Assembly: GCF_028622115.1 (NCBI RefSeq)
Contig: NZ_CP097263.1
Location: forward strand, 7,998,001-8,062,000
DNA length: 64,000 nt
Reading direction: 5' to 3'
DNA from: Kutzneria chonburiensis
GTDB lineage: Bacteria; Actinomycetota; Actinomycetes; Mycobacteriales; Pseudonocardiaceae
Shown: in pieces, positions 36,895-47,197 of the stretch
How the letters are laid out: every line of letters begins with the position of its first letter
Numbering within the stretch: position 1 is the first letter of the stretch
Made by a program: the position numbers and the translations under genes
The notes under the pieces: generated by a model
The model's input: the letters and a program-made list of their open reading frames with translations, nothing else
Database searches by the model: none
Told to the model about the DNA's origin: nothing

Positions 36895-37687
36895 TGCGCG
36901 CCCGGGCCTGGCTCACGGTCGAGTTCCGCGGCGGCCGCACCGTCCTGTCGGAACTGCGCTCGGCCGCGCCGCTGACCATGCTGCCGCAACGAAGTCTCCT
37001 GCGCCGCGGCGCCGACACCGCCGTCGTGCACCTCGTGAGCTCGGCCACCGCACCCTCGGCGGCGACGACCTCTCGCTGGAGGTGCGCGTCGGCCCGGGCG
37101 CACACCTCCAACTGCGCGGCATCGCCGCCACGCTCGCGCTGCCTGGTCATGGCGGCGAGCGAAGCCACGCTTCGATCACGTTCGACATCGATGTCAACGC
37201 CACGGTCGAGTTCCTGCCCGAACCGACGGTCGTCACCGCGCGGGCGTCACACAGTTCGGTGATTTCCGCACGACTGGCCGACACGGCCCGGTTGCGCCTG
37301 CGCGAGGTGCTGGTGCTCGGTCGCGTCGGCGAACAGCCCGGGAGCCTGGACAGCACGGTCGAGGTCGTTCGCGGTGAAACGCCGCTGCTGCGGCAGCGGA
37401 TCGACATCGGCGACCCGGCCCTGACGGCCAGCGCCGCCTATCTGGCCGGGCATCGGGTGCTGGCCACCGAGCTGCTGGTGTGGGGCGAGGACCCGGCCGT
37501 TGCGCACAGTGACGACTGGTGGTCGCTGGCCCCGTTGGCCCGGGGCGGTTCACTGGCGACCGCGTTGGCCGGCGATGCCGTCACGGCACAGCGGCGACTG
37601 GCCGCGGCGGTGGTCGCTCATCCCGGCCTTGCTGCCCCCACGACCGCCAGGTCAGCGCCGTCTTTCCACAGTGGACGGCGCTTCTGA
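36894..37687 (+). pseudogene. ureD: Urease accessory protein UreD, frameshifted
   Basis: ATG 36894 reads RARAWLTVEFRGGRTVLSEL to VHLVSSATAP, then leaves the family sequence. From the CTC at about 37054 another frame reads LGGDDLSLEVRVGPGAHLQL and continues to the stop at 37687 (about 210 further residues, including ITFDIDVNATVEFLPEP). Adding one base at 37051-37055 would restore a normal UreD of about 264 residues. Without UreD, nickel insertion fails in other bacteria. Real mutation or read error cannot be told from one sequence. Confidence 0.85.
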
Positions 37688-37854
37688 ATTGATCACTTTT
37701 ACGATGCAGAACCGCTGCGTGGCCAATTCCCGTTCGTGATCACTTCGCCGGGTGTTCACCGTCACCTCGCGAGCGGTTCCGGTTTGCCGACAAACCCCGT
37801 ACCTTCCGACGAACACGGTTGGTACCACGAGTGCTCTTCCGCGCGGAGGCCGCT

Positions 37855-38520
37855 ATGCCGGAAACCCAGTCCGAGACCAACATCGCGCTTCCCGCGATGC
37901 GCGTGTCCTACGAGCAGGGCTCGCTGAGTCAGAGCGACCTAGCCGGCACCTGGCACGAGCAGCTGGGGCTGTGGCTGGACGAGGCCACGCGGGCCGGTCT
38001 GGCCGAGCCCAACGCGATGGTGCTGGCCACCGCCGACCCCGAGGGCCGGCCGTCGTCACGCACCGTGTTGGCCAAGGGACTGGACGCGCGCGGACTGGTC
38101 TTCTACACCAACTACACCTCCAACAAGAGCCACGACCTGCGGGCCACCCGCTACGCGTCGGCCACCTTCCCGTGGCTGGCCATGCAGCGGCAGGCGACCG
38201 TGCGCGGCACCGTGGAGAAGGTGGACCCGGCCGAGACCGCCGAGTACTGGCGCAGCCGCCCGCGCGGGTCGCAGCTGGGCTCGTGGGCCTCGCCGCAGTC
38301 CCGGGTGGTGCGCGACCGGACCGTACTGGACAGTGCGCTGGCCAACATCAACCGGCAGTTCGCCGAGGCCGAGCGAGTACCGGTGCCGCCGCACTGGGGC
38401 GGCTGGCGGATCCGGCCGGAGATGGTCGAGTTCTGGCAGGGCCGGCAGGACCGCATGCACGACCGGCTGCGGTTCCACCTGGTCGGCGACAAGTGGCAGA
38501 TCGAGCGTCTGGCTCCGTAG
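37855..38520 (+). CDS. pdxH: Pyridoxamine 5'-phosphate oxidase
   Basis: 221 residues from ATG 37855 with GGAGG upstream. FMN/PLP-binding motifs: PNAMVLATADPEGRPSSRTVLAKG, FYTNYTSNKSHDL, RQATVRGTVEKV, SPQSRVV and WGGWRIRPEMVEFWQGR. It makes pyridoxal phosphate from pyridoxamine or pyridoxine phosphate with O2. The preceding 37688-37854 has no gene; the 9-mer TGATCACTT occurs in it twice. Confidence 0.95.
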   Translation: MPETQSETNIALPAMRVSYEQGSLSQSDLAGTWHEQLGLWLDEATRAGLAEPNAMVLATADPEGRPSSRTVLAKGLDARGLVFYTNYTSNKSHDLRATRYASATFPWLAMQRQATVRGTVEKVDPAETAEYWRSRPRGSQLGSWASPQSRVVRDRTVLDSALANINRQFAEAERVPVPPHWGGWRIRPEMVEFWQGRQDRMHDRLRFHLVGDKWQIERLAP

Positions 38521-38537
38521 AACATCACACTCGTCCG

Positions 38538-38565
38538 GGTCGTTAGTTATCCTAAACTAACGACC
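38538..38565. promoter_or_regulatory. Operator dyad before the MFS exporter
   Basis: Perfect 9-base arms GGTCGTTAG ... CTAACGACC around a 10-base AT-rich centre holding -10-like hexamers. The GTG start is 1 base past the dyad, again a leaderless layout. The inner TTAG ... CTAA resembles the dyad before the MarR gene at 16.5 kb and, more loosely, a shortened iron box. Confidence 0.6.
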
Positions 38566-38566
38566 T

Positions 38567-39850
38567 GTGACGGCTGCTGACACGACCCCTACGCGCTCCA
38601 AACGGGCCCTGCTGTCCAAGCTGGTGCTGGACACGCGGCCGCTCAAGGTCGTGGCCTACCGCCGGCTGTGGCTGTCCACGGTCATCACCGCCATCGGCAG
38701 CCAGCTGACGGCCGTCGCCGTGCCCAAGCAGGTCTACGACCTCACCGGCTCGTCCGCGTACGTCGGCGTGGCCGGTGCGGTGGCGCTCGTGCCGCTGCTG
38801 GTGTTCGGCCTGTGGGGCGGGGCCATCGCCGACGTGATGGACCGGCGCAAGCTGCTGCTGATCACCAACGCCGGCATCTCCGTGGTCTCGATCCTGCTGT
38901 GGCTGCAAGCGCTTTCCGGCATGGGCTCGGTGACCGTCGTGCTCGTGCTGCTCGGCCTCCAGCAGGCGTTCTTCGCCGTGAACATGCCGGCCCGCAGTGC
39001 GTCCATCGCTCGGTTGGTGCCGATCGAGCTGCTGCCGTCGGCCAATGCGCTGGGCTCCACCGTGCAGTCCTTCGGTGCGGTGCTCGGCCCGATGCTGGCC
39101 GGCTCGCTGATTCCCGTGTTGGGGCTGTCCACCCTGTACCTGATCGACGCCATCGGCCTCACCGCCACGCTGTGGGCCGTGTTCCGGCTGCCCGCCCTGC
39201 CGCCGCTGGACGGCGTCCGCCGCCGTGCCGGCCTGCGCTCGGTGATCGACGGATTCCGTTACCTGGCAACGAAGAGCGTGCTGCTGGCCTCGTTCATGGC
39301 CGACATCATCGCCATGGTGTTCGGCATGCCACGGGCGCTGTTCCCGGAGTTGGCCGAGCGGACGTTCCAGGATCCGCCCGGCGGCGGGCCCGCGCTGGGC
39401 TGGCTGTTCGCCGCCATCCCACTCGGGGCGCTGCTGTTCGGGCTCGTCTCCGGCTGGCTGTCCCGGATCACCCGGCACGGCGTCGCCGTGTGGGTGGCCG
39501 TCGCGGTCTGGGGCGTGGCGATCATCGGGCTCGGCCTGTCGTCCTCGCTGTGGGTGGCCGTGGCGTTCCTGGCCCTGGCCGGGGCGGCCGACATGGTCAG
39601 CATGGTGTTCCGCGGGGCCATCCTGCAGTCCGCCGCCACCGACGAAATGCGCGGCCGGATGCAGGGCGTCTTCACAGTTGTCGTGGCCGGCGGCCCCCGC
39701 CTGGCCGACGTGCTGCACGGCACCGTCGGCGCGGCGGTCGGTACTACAGTGGCCATCTCCGGCGGCGGTGTCGCGGTGCTGATCGCCATCGCCATCGCGG
39801 CCTTCCTGCTGCCGGCGATGTGGCGCTACCGGGCCCGAACAGCGGGCTGA
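38567..39850 (+). CDS. MFS exporter (MFS_3/EntS-like)
   Basis: 427 residues, 12 hydrophobic segments, start AYRRLWLSTVITAIGSQLTAV, loop ADVMDRRKLLL and QQAFFAVNMPARSASIARLV between helices. Same group as the exporter at 17.0 kb, which includes siderophore and drug exporters. Start GTG 38567 directly follows the dyad. No regulator is adjacent, so its control must come from elsewhere. Confidence 0.88.
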   Translation: MTAADTTPTRSKRALLSKLVLDTRPLKVVAYRRLWLSTVITAIGSQLTAVAVPKQVYDLTGSSAYVGVAGAVALVPLLVFGLWGGAIADVMDRRKLLLITNAGISVVSILLWLQALSGMGSVTVVLVLLGLQQAFFAVNMPARSASIARLVPIELLPSANALGSTVQSFGAVLGPMLAGSLIPVLGLSTLYLIDAIGLTATLWAVFRLPALPPLDGVRRRAGLRSVIDGFRYLATKSVLLASFMADIIAMVFGMPRALFPELAERTFQDPPGGGPALGWLFAAIPLGALLFGLVSGWLSRITRHGVAVWVAVAVWGVAIIGLGLSSSLWVAVAFLALAGAADMVSMVFRGAILQSAATDEMRGRMQGVFTVVVAGGPRLADVLHGTVGAAVGTTVAISGGGVAVLIAIAIAAFLLPAMWRYRARTAG

Positions 39851-39942
39851 TCTCGGATTCAACGTTTTCTCAATGTCCTGAGTTAACACCTACCTTACCT
39901 TCCCTTTGTCGTACGCCTGTGCGACGAGAATGAGGGGGTTCG

Positions 39943-42900
39943 GTGAAACCTGATCGTTCCGGCGCGCCAAGACGCGTCTGGACCCGCGCGCGGGTCGGCG
40001 GCGTGGTTGTCGCCACCGTCGCCGCACTCGGCATCACGTCGGCGGAGGCGGTGTTCCCGCCGGTGGTCGCCGCGGCCGCGCCGTCGTCGGCCATCGACCC
40101 GAGGTCGGTACCGGTGCTGCCGGCCGTCCCGGCGACGGCGCCGGCGGCCAAGCCCGCGCCGAAGGCGGACTTCACGCCGATGGCCAAGGCCGTCGAGAGC
40201 CACTTCGACCCGAAGCGGTCGAAGATCATCTCGCGCACGATGTACACCGAGGAGTACCTCAACCCGGACGGCACGCACAGCGTGCGGCAGTCGACCAAGC
40301 CGCTGAACATCAAGCTGGCCGACGGCACCTGGACGCCGGTGAACACCGCGCTGACCGTCGACAACGCCAGCAAGCGGGCCACCGCCGCCCGCAACCCGCT
40401 GACCCCGTCGATGGCCGGCAACGCGACCGACCCGGCCGTGCTGCGGGTGGCGGCCGACGGCCACCAGGTGTCCCTCGGCCTCGACAAGGCGGCGCCGGCC
40501 GCGGCCAAGGTCGCCGGCGACGGCGTCAGCTACGCCGACGTGGCCCCGAGCACCGACCTCGGCTACGAGGTGACGGCCGGCCAGGTCAAGGAGACCATCA
40601 AGCTGAAGAAGCCGCCGGCCACCTCGTCGTGGCGGTTCCGGCTCGACACCGGCGACCTCACCCCGGCCGTGGACACCAAGTCCGGCGAGGTGCGGCTGAC
40701 CGACGGGCACGGCGACGTCAAGCTGGTCATCCCGCCGGTGGAGACCTGGGACTCGTCGGGCGGCGGCGACAAGGCGCCCGCGATCACCGGCGGCACCTAC
40801 GGCCTCGAGCGCGACGGCAATGCCTGGTGGCTCACCGTTTCCGTCGATGCGAAGTGGCTGCACGACGCCAAGCGCGTCTACCCGGTGACCGTCGACCCCA
40901 CGTTCACCTTCGGCGTCGGGGAGTCGCACGCGTACCGCAGTGACGGCTACACCTGCGACAACTGCGGCCTGCGCATCGGCAACAGCCTCAACGGCGGCGA
41001 CAGCTACAACCGGAGCTGGTTCTACATCGACTACTCGTCGCTGTGGGGCAAGACCGTGGTCGGCGCGAAGCTGGACGTGGACCGGCAGAGCGACACCACC
41101 GGCTCCATCAAGACGTGGAGCAGCGGCCTGTACCACGCGACCGACCGCAACTTCAATGCACTCGGCGAGTACCTGGGCAGCGCGCTGGTCGGCGACGTCG
41201 GCTCCTTCAGCCACCCGTACCTGACCAACTTCCTGCGCGGCCGCGTCGACGCCCGTGACAACAACGTGGCGTTCATCCTCACCGGCGGCGAGGACCCGGG
41301 AGTCTGGAGCTACAAGCACCTCAACGCCACGCTCACCGTGGACACCGGCACCGCGCCGCCCGCGCCGACGCTCGCCGCGCCCGCGGATGGCAGCGTGCTC
41401 ACCTCGCTGACGCCCACGCTGGCGGTGAACCCGGTCAGCGACTCCGACGGCGACAAGGTGACGTACTGCTTCCGGGTCGCCACCGGCGCGGACGCCGAGT
41501 CGGGCGTCGTGGTGGACTCCGGCTGCCTCGACACGCCGACCTGGACGGTGCCGTCCGGCGTGCTTCAGGACGGCGTGGCCTACACCTGGCACGCCGCCGC
41601 CTATTCCGGCATCACCAAGGTGACGCCGTCGTGGATCGGGCATCTCAAGGTCGACCAGCGCATCGGCGAACACGGACCGTCCCCTGTGGACAACTACGGC
41701 GGCGCGACGGTGAACCTGGCCAACGGCAACCTGTCCGTCGCCGAGGCCACCCCGTCGTTCGCCACCGTCGGCGGCAGCGCCGGGCTCACCTTCACGTACA
41801 ACTCGCAGCAGGTCGACCCCAAGGGGCTGCGGGCTTCCTACTTCAACGACCTCAGCCACAACGGCATCATCAACCCGAGCCAGCAGCCGGTGCTCGTGCG
41901 CACCGAGCCGCAGGTGAACGTGGACTGGGGCACCAGCTCGCCGTTCCCGCCCGCGCTCGCGGCGGACTACTTCGTGGTCCGCTGGGAGGGCTACTTCCAG
42001 GCGCCGACCACCGGCACCTACCAGTTCGCCGGCGTGCACGACGACGCGGCGCAGATCTGGGTCAACAACAACCAGGTCTACACCACGACCGGCGTCAGCG
42101 ACCTGAACTGGGCGGCGGCGACCGGGGTGTCCCTCACCGCCGGCCAGCGCGTGCCGATCAAGGTGGAACTCCAGGAGATCACCAGCAACGCGATGATGCG
42201 GCTGTTCGCCCGCACCACCGACGGCACCACCGTGCCGGCGCAGATCGTGCCGGCGGATTGGCTGTACTCCAACGACGTGCCGGCCCTGCCGCCGGGCTGG
42301 ACGCTGTCCGCCGACCTGGACGGCTCCGGCGCCACCTACAGCACGGCGCAGGTGACCGACCAGAACGTCGTGCTGACCGACGCGACCGGCGCCAAGCACA
42401 CGTGGACCAAGAAGAGCACCGGCGGCTACACCGCGCCGGCCGGTGAGGACGGCCTGCTCACTTTGGACGCCAACGGTTTGGTCGTGCTGACCGAGGGCGC
42501 GACGGTGTTCTCCTTCCGTCCGGACGGCAAGCTCGGCTCGCAGACCGCGAGCGCCGACTCCCGCAAGCCGGCCGCCCTACAGAGCGTCTACGACGGCGGC
42601 ACGCCGCCCCGACTCGTGCAGATCAAGGACCCGGTCAGCGGCCGTGCCCATGTGCTGCACTACAACCGGGCCGGCGACGACTGCTACGGCGGCGCCACGC
42701 CGCCGCAGGGCGCGGACGCGACGCCGCCCGCGCAGATGCTGTGCCGAGTGTCCTATTGGGACGGTACGGAAACCCGCCTGTGGTACACGGGCGGGCGGCT
42801 CTCCCGGATCGAGGACCCGGGCGCCGAGGTCAGCGACTACGGCTACAACGCGACGGGTCAGCTGTCCATGATGCGGCAGCCGCTGGTCAACGACTGGATC

Positions 42901-45900
42901 GCCCAGGACCCGACGCACCGCCGGTGGCCGGACTACCTGACCGACATCGCGTACGACACCCCGACCGGCAAGGCGAAGGCCACGTCCATCACCGGTCCGT
43001 CGCCGAAGCCGGGCGCGACCCGGGGAGCGCACGGCTACCGCTATGACCCGGCCAACCGGCAGACCTTCACCGACGTCACCGGCCTGTCGCCGGCGACCGG
43101 GTTCGCCGGCAAGGTCACGTATGACGACGCCGACCGGGCACTGACCTCGACCGATGCCACCGGCAAGGTCACCGCGCAGACGTGGAGCCCCAAGGACCAG
43201 GTGCTCACCAGCACCGACGCCGCGGGTCGCGTGTCGACCACGGTGTACGACCGCGCCGACCGCGAGACCGACACCTACGGTCCCGCGCCGGGCACCTGCT
43301 TCAACGGGCAGCTGCCGACGACGTGCCAGTGGGGGATTCCGCACAAGCACACCGACTACGACCAGGGCCTCAACGGCCTGGCGGTGGCCTGGTACGACAA
43401 CGACAGCCTGACCGGTGCGCCGAAGGTGTTCACCACCGGCCTCGGCACCAGCGACGGCAGTCTGGTCCGCAACTGGGGCACGGCCGCGCCGACCGCCGGC
43501 ATTCCCGCCGACCACTACTCGTTGCGGGCCACCGGTGAGATCACCTTCCCGCAGGCCGGCGACTACACGCTCCGGCTGCAGGCGGATGACGGTATCCGGG
43601 TGTGGGTGGACGACCAGATCGTCATCGACGACTGGCGCAACACCTCGGCCTTGCGCACCGCCACGGTGCACAGCGACGCGGCCAACTCGGTGAAGAAGAT
43701 CCGGGTCGAGTACTACGAGTTCGACCAGGGGGCGCAGCTGGAGCTGGACTGGACGACGCCGTCCGGGGTGCAGCAGGCGGTGCCGGGCGCGCAGCTCAGC
43801 CCGCGCTACGACCTGCCGACCGGCAGCGTCGAGTCGGACGACCGCGGCGTGCCGGAGCACCGCACCGCTACCAGCTACGGCGACGGCAACGTGGATGCCA
43901 TGTACGGGCTGGCCACGAAGACGGCGGTCGACCCGAGCGGGCTCAACCTGGGCGGCGTCGATGGCTACGAGCCGCTCGGCAGCGGTTATCTGCGGCGTAC
44001 CAGCAAGACCATGCCGACCGGGGCCAAGACCACCTACGCGTATTACGGCGACACCGAGACCAGGGCGAACCCCTGCGTCGCCGGCAGCGCCGCGGTGAAC
44101 CAGGGCGGCATGGCCAAGCTCAGCACGTCGGCGACCCCGGCGACCGGCGGCACCCGCACCGACGAGCAGGTGTACGACGCATCCGGGCGTGTCGTGGCCA
44201 AGGCAACCAGCGGCGACTGGATCTGCACGAGCTTCGACGCCCGTGGGCGCACCACGCAGCAGACGTTCCCGGCCAACCCGACCGTCGGCGCGCGGACCGT
44301 CACGTACAACTACGCGGTCAACGGCGATCCGCTGACGTCGTCGGTGTCGGACTACACCGGCACCGTCACGACGACCGTGGACCTGTTGGGGCGCACGGTG
44401 TCCTACACGGACGCGAACGGCGTGAAGACCGACACGGTCTACGACACGGCCGGTCGTCCGTCGACCAGCACCGTCACGCCGCCCAACGCCGCGGACCAGC
44501 CGCAGGTCACCACCCTGACCTACGACGATGCCGGCCGGGTGCTCACCACCCAGCTGGGGTCGACGGTCCTGGCCACTCCCCACTACGACAACGCCGGCGA
44601 ACTGTCCTCAGTGGACTATGCCAACGGCGCGAAGCTGGCCGCCATCAACAAGAACGGCGCCGGCGAGACGAACTCGCTCGAGTGGCACACCGCCGACGGC
44701 AAGGTCATCTTCTCCGCGGTGACCAGGTCGACCGCCGGCACCATCGTCGACGAGGCGCTCAACTACGTGGATCCCCGGCCGGACGGCGCGAACTACAGCT
44801 ACGACGCGGCGAACCGGCTCACCGAGGCGTACGTGAACGGGCACCACTACACGTACGACTTCACCTCGGCGGCATCGTCGGCGTGCCCCACCGGCACGCA
44901 GGCCAACGCCGGTCTCAACACCAACCGCATGCGGCTGCTCGACCAGACCGCCGGCGGCACCGCGGAGACCGACTACTGCTACGACGCCGCCGACCGGCTG
45001 CTGGCCACCGTCGGCGCCAACGCGATGACCGGCTTCCAGTACGACAGCCACGGCAACACCACGCAGTTCGTGTCCGGCGGTGCCACCACGTACCTCGGCT
45101 ACGACGCCGCGGACCGGCACCTGACGGCCAGCACGAAGAGCAGCGACCCCAACCAGGTCGCGGACGTGAGCTACGTGCGGGACGCCACCAACCGGATCGT
45201 GCGCCGGGACGCCAAGTCCGGTGACACCAACGGTGTCGCGCTGTATGGCTACACCGGTGACGGGGACAGCGCCGACCTGACCATGGACGGCACGAAGAAG
45301 GTGCTCAGCACCTCGATCGGCCTGCCCGGTGGCGTGCTGTACACCGTGCAGGGCGGTTCGAACACCTGGGACGCCCCGTCGGTTCGTGGCGACCTGGTGT
45401 TGACGCTGGACTCGGCCGGCAAGCAGAGCGGTGATCTGCGGTACTACACCCCGTTCGGCGAGGCACTGAACGCGTCCGGAGCCGTTGATACGCAAGCGGT
45501 GCCGGACAACCAGCCGGGCAAGATGGATTACGGGTGGTTGGGCCAGAACCAGCGTCCGTACGAGCATGCCGGCGCGTTGGCGTTGGTGGAGATGGGCGCT
45601 CGGCCCTATCTGCCGGGCGTGGGCCGATTCCTGTCGGTCGACCCGGTCGAGGGCGGTTCGGCCAACGACTACGACTACGTGAACGCCAATCCGATCAACG
45701 CAACGGACCTGGACGGCACGCGGTACCGGCGGAGCCACCACTGGTACCACAAGCACCGCTGGCAGCCCACCTCCCGCCAGATCCGGAAGCAGATGGCCCA
45801 GCGGGCGGTGGCGGCGCAGCGGCGAGCCCAGCGCATCATGCTGCAACGCGCCGCGGATGTTCGCAATCGCGCCGCGCGGGAACGGTTCAAGGGCAGCCTG

Positions 45901-46137
45901 CGGCTCGACATCTGGGCGGACTGGATTTCGAACCTGGTGGGGCCGTCCGGCGGCCTGTCCCTGGCGTGTGCCGCACTACAGGGCAGTTCGAGCCTCGACG
46001 AGAAGTGCCTTTCGGTCGAGCACGCCATCACGCGCGGCTACCAGTGGACATTCGAGCGTGCGGTCGATGTCGGCTGGGCGATCGGCACGGGAATCGGGCG
46101 TGGCCTGAACCGGATCGGGCATTTCTTCTTCGGGTGA
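39943..46137 (+). CDS. Large secreted RHS/YD-repeat protein with two PA14-like modules
   Basis: 2,064 residues from GTG 39943. Order: signal-like start (about 10-45); beta-rich region; a DNRLRE-like domain (about 327-463); a FnIII-like stretch (470-570); PA14-like module 1 (about 625-783, beginning GLRASYFNDL); YD repeats; PA14-like module 2 (about 1143-1283); more YD repeats (for example YDTAGRPSTST, YDDAGRVLTT, YDAANRLTEAY); the RHS core motif GVGRFLSVDPVEGGSANDYD near 1890-1910 ending DLDG; then a 140-residue tip. The tip is His/Arg-rich, then hydrophobic and Gly-rich, and I do not recognise it. RHS shells usually enclose a toxin tip, but no immunity gene follows. Possible roles: contact-dependent toxin or cell-surface adhesin. 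Confidence 0.9.
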   Translation: MKPDRSGAPRRVWTRARVGGVVVATVAALGITSAEAVFPPVVAAAAPSSAIDPRSVPVLPAVPATAPAAKPAPKADFTPMAKAVESHFDPKRSKIISRTMYTEEYLNPDGTHSVRQSTKPLNIKLADGTWTPVNTALTVDNASKRATAARNPLTPSMAGNATDPAVLRVAADGHQVSLGLDKAAPAAAKVAGDGVSYADVAPSTDLGYEVTAGQVKETIKLKKPPATSSWRFRLDTGDLTPAVDTKSGEVRLTDGHGDVKLVIPPVETWDSSGGGDKAPAITGGTYGLERDGNAWWLTVSVDAKWLHDAKRVYPVTVDPTFTFGVGESHAYRSDGYTCDNCGLRIGNSLNGGDSYNRSWFYIDYSSLWGKTVVGAKLDVDRQSDTTGSIKTWSSGLYHATDRNFNALGEYLGSALVGDVGSFSHPYLTNFLRGRVDARDNNVAFILTGGEDPGVWSYKHLNATLTVDTGTAPPAPTLAAPADGSVLTSLTPTLAVNPVSDSDGDKVTYCFRVATGADAESGVVVDSGCLDTPTWTVPSGVLQDGVAYTWHAAAYSGITKVTPSWIGHLKVDQRIGEHGPSPVDNYGGATVNLANGNLSVAEATPSFATVGGSAGLTFTYNSQQVDPKGLRASYFNDLSHNGIINPSQQPVLVRTEPQVNVDWGTSSPFPPALAADYFVVRWEGYFQAPTTGTYQFAGVHDDAAQIWVNNNQVYTTTGVSDLNWAAATGVSLTAGQRVPIKVELQEITSNAMMRLFARTTDGTTVPAQIVPADWLYSNDVPALPPGWTLSADLDGSGATYSTAQVTDQNVVLTDATGAKHTWTKKSTGGYTAPAGEDGLLTLDANGLVVLTEGATVFSFRPDGKLGSQTASADSRKPAALQSVYDGGTPPRLVQIKDPVSGRAHVLHYNRAGDDCYGGATPPQGADATPPAQMLCRVSYWDGTETRLWYTGGRLSRIEDPGAEVSDYGYNATGQLSMMRQPLVNDWIAQDPTHRRWPDYLTDIAYDTPTGKAKATSITGPSPKPGATRGAHGYRYDPANRQTFTDVTGLSPATGFAGKVTYDDADRALTSTDATGKVTAQTWSPKDQVLTSTDAAGRVSTTVYDRADRETDTYGPAPGTCFNGQLPTTCQWGIPHKHTDYDQGLNGLAVAWYDNDSLTGAPKVFTTGLGTSDGSLVRNWGTAAPTAGIPADHYSLRATGEITFPQAGDYTLRLQADDGIRVWVDDQIVIDDWRNTSALRTATVHSDAANSVKKIRVEYYEFDQGAQLELDWTTPSGVQQAVPGAQLSPRYDLPTGSVESDDRGVPEHRTATSYGDGNVDAMYGLATKTAVDPSGLNLGGVDGYEPLGSGYLRRTSKTMPTGAKTTYAYYGDTETRANPCVAGSAAVNQGGMAKLSTSATPATGGTRTDEQVYDASGRVVAKATSGDWICTSFDARGRTTQQTFPANPTVGARTVTYNYAVNGDPLTSSVSDYTGTVTTTVDLLGRTVSYTDANGVKTDTVYDTAGRPSTSTVTPPNAADQPQVTTLTYDDAGRVLTTQLGSTVLATPHYDNAGELSSVDYANGAKLAAINKNGAGETNSLEWHTADGKVIFSAVTRSTAGTIVDEALNYVDPRPDGANYSYDAANRLTEAYVNGHHYTYDFTSAASSACPTGTQANAGLNTNRMRLLDQTAGGTAETDYCYDAADRLLATVGANAMTGFQYDSHGNTTQFVSGGATTYLGYDAADRHLTASTKSSDPNQVADVSYVRDATNRIVRRDAKSGDTNGVALYGYTGDGDSADLTMDGTKKVLSTSIGLPGGVLYTVQGGSNTWDAPSVRGDLVLTLDSAGKQSGDLRYYTPFGEALNASGAVDTQAVPDNQPGKMDYGWLGQNQRPYEHAGALALVEMGARPYLPGVGRFLSVDPVEGGSANDYDYVNANPINATDLDGTRYRRSHHWYHKHRWQPTSRQIRKQMAQRAVAAQRRAQRIMLQRAADVRNRAARERFKGSLRLDIWADWISNLVGPSGGLSLACAALQGSSSLDEKCLSVEHAITRGYQWTFERAVDVGWAIGTGIGRGLNRIGHFFFG

Positions 46138-46152
46138 TGCCGTGAATGACAG

Positions 46153-46182
46153 GCGGGGTGGCTGCTTCGGCGGCCACCCCGC
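46153..46182. terminator. Bidirectional terminator after the RHS gene
   Basis: Perfect 10-base stem GCGGGGTGGC / GCCACCCCGC, followed by TTT, between the convergent RHS and arginase-family genes. Confidence 0.85.
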
Positions 46183-46192
46183 TTTGCCGTGG

Positions 46193-47086
46193 TCAGGAAA
46201 CCCTGGGCGCCAGGCCCCTCGCGAGGGTGTCCACCAATGCCTTGGCATACGCGCCGGCCGGATCCAGGTCCGGGTCGAACACCGTCACCTCAACGCCGAG
46301 ACAGCCCGGCGCAACGGTCAGCCCGGCCAGCAACTCCGCCAACTCCGCGTGTTCCAGACCATCCGGATCGGGCGAATCCACGCAGGGCATCACGGCCGGG
46401 TCCAACACATCCACGTCCAGGTGAACCCAGAAACCGTCCAGCTCGTCCAACCGCCGCCGCGCCCACTCGGCCGACTCCGCCGCGCCGGCCTTGCGGATCT
46501 CCAGGGCCGTCCGGTGGCCGATGCCGGCGGCGGTGAGCTCGGCCCGGTCTTCGTCGTCCTCACGGATGCCGAGCACCACGACGTCGGCGTCCTCGAACAG
46601 GCGGGCGGCGACGTCGGCCTGGCCGCGGCCGGTGGCCAACGCCAGGTCCTCGCCGGCCGCGGCGCCGATTGACGTGGAGTTGCCGGGGTGCCGGAAGTCG
46701 CTGTGCCCGTCGATGAAGGCCAGGCCGTAGCGACGGCCCTCGGCCATGGCCCGTTCCCGCAGCGCGAGGCCGGTGCCGAGCAGCACGGAGCAGTCCCCGC
46801 CGAGCACCAGCGGAAACGTGTGGCCGCCGATCAGGCCGGCGACCCGGTCGGCGATGCGGCGGGAGTACAAGGCGATCTGAGACGCGTGGAACACACCGTC
46901 ACCGGGCTGCCATCCGCCCAGGTCGTAGCGAGGGGCGACGATCCCGCCGGCGTCGGCGGCGGCCAGCCGGTTCACCAGCCCGGCCTCGCGCAGCGCCGCG
47001 GGCGCCTTCGCGCAGCCGGGCACGACTCCGGGCGCAGGTGGGCGCAGGCCCAGGTTCGTCGGTGCGTCCACAATGCTGATCGCCAC
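46193..47086 (-). CDS. Arginase/agmatinase-family enzyme
   Basis: 297 residues from GTG 47086. Mn-binding motifs: GGDCSVL, FIDGHSDF (usual DAHxD, here DGHSD) and HLDVDVLDP; a conserved Glu is in GVEVTVFDPD. The family hydrolyses guanidino compounds to urea plus amine. If the product is urea, the urease 10 kb away could use it; this link is inference. The frame is open to 47887, overlapping the divergent epimerase, but without coding character. Confidence 0.85.
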   Translation of the reverse strand: MAISIVDAPTNLGLRPPAPGVVPGCAKAPAALREAGLVNRLAAADAGGIVAPRYDLGGWQPGDGVFHASQIALYSRRIADRVAGLIGGHTFPLVLGGDCSVLLGTGLALRERAMAEGRRYGLAFIDGHSDFRHPGNSTSIGAAAGEDLALATGRGQADVAARLFEDADVVVLGIREDDEDRAELTAAGIGHRTALEIRKAGAAESAEWARRRLDELDGFWVHLDVDVLDPAVMPCVDSPDPDGLEHAELAELLAGLTVAPGCLGVEVTVFDPDLDPAGAYAKALVDTLARGLAPRVS

Positions 47087-47197
47087 GAGCACAACCCTAG
47101 ATACGCCGGTCGGGTGAAGCCGAACCGTGTTGAGTTCGGCCCCGATCGGTGAGCCGATCGTTACGACATCCCGCGTCGGACCTCTAAGCTCGCACGG

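Noticed and set aside
37688-37854. Twice-occurring TGATCACTT as a regulator site before pdxH
   Set aside because: Two copies of a near-palindromic 9-mer in 60 bases may be chance; no match to a known operator.
39895-42399. 834-residue minus frame across the RHS gene
   Set aside because: No motif, Val/Arg/Gly-rich, and entirely opposite a recognised protein.
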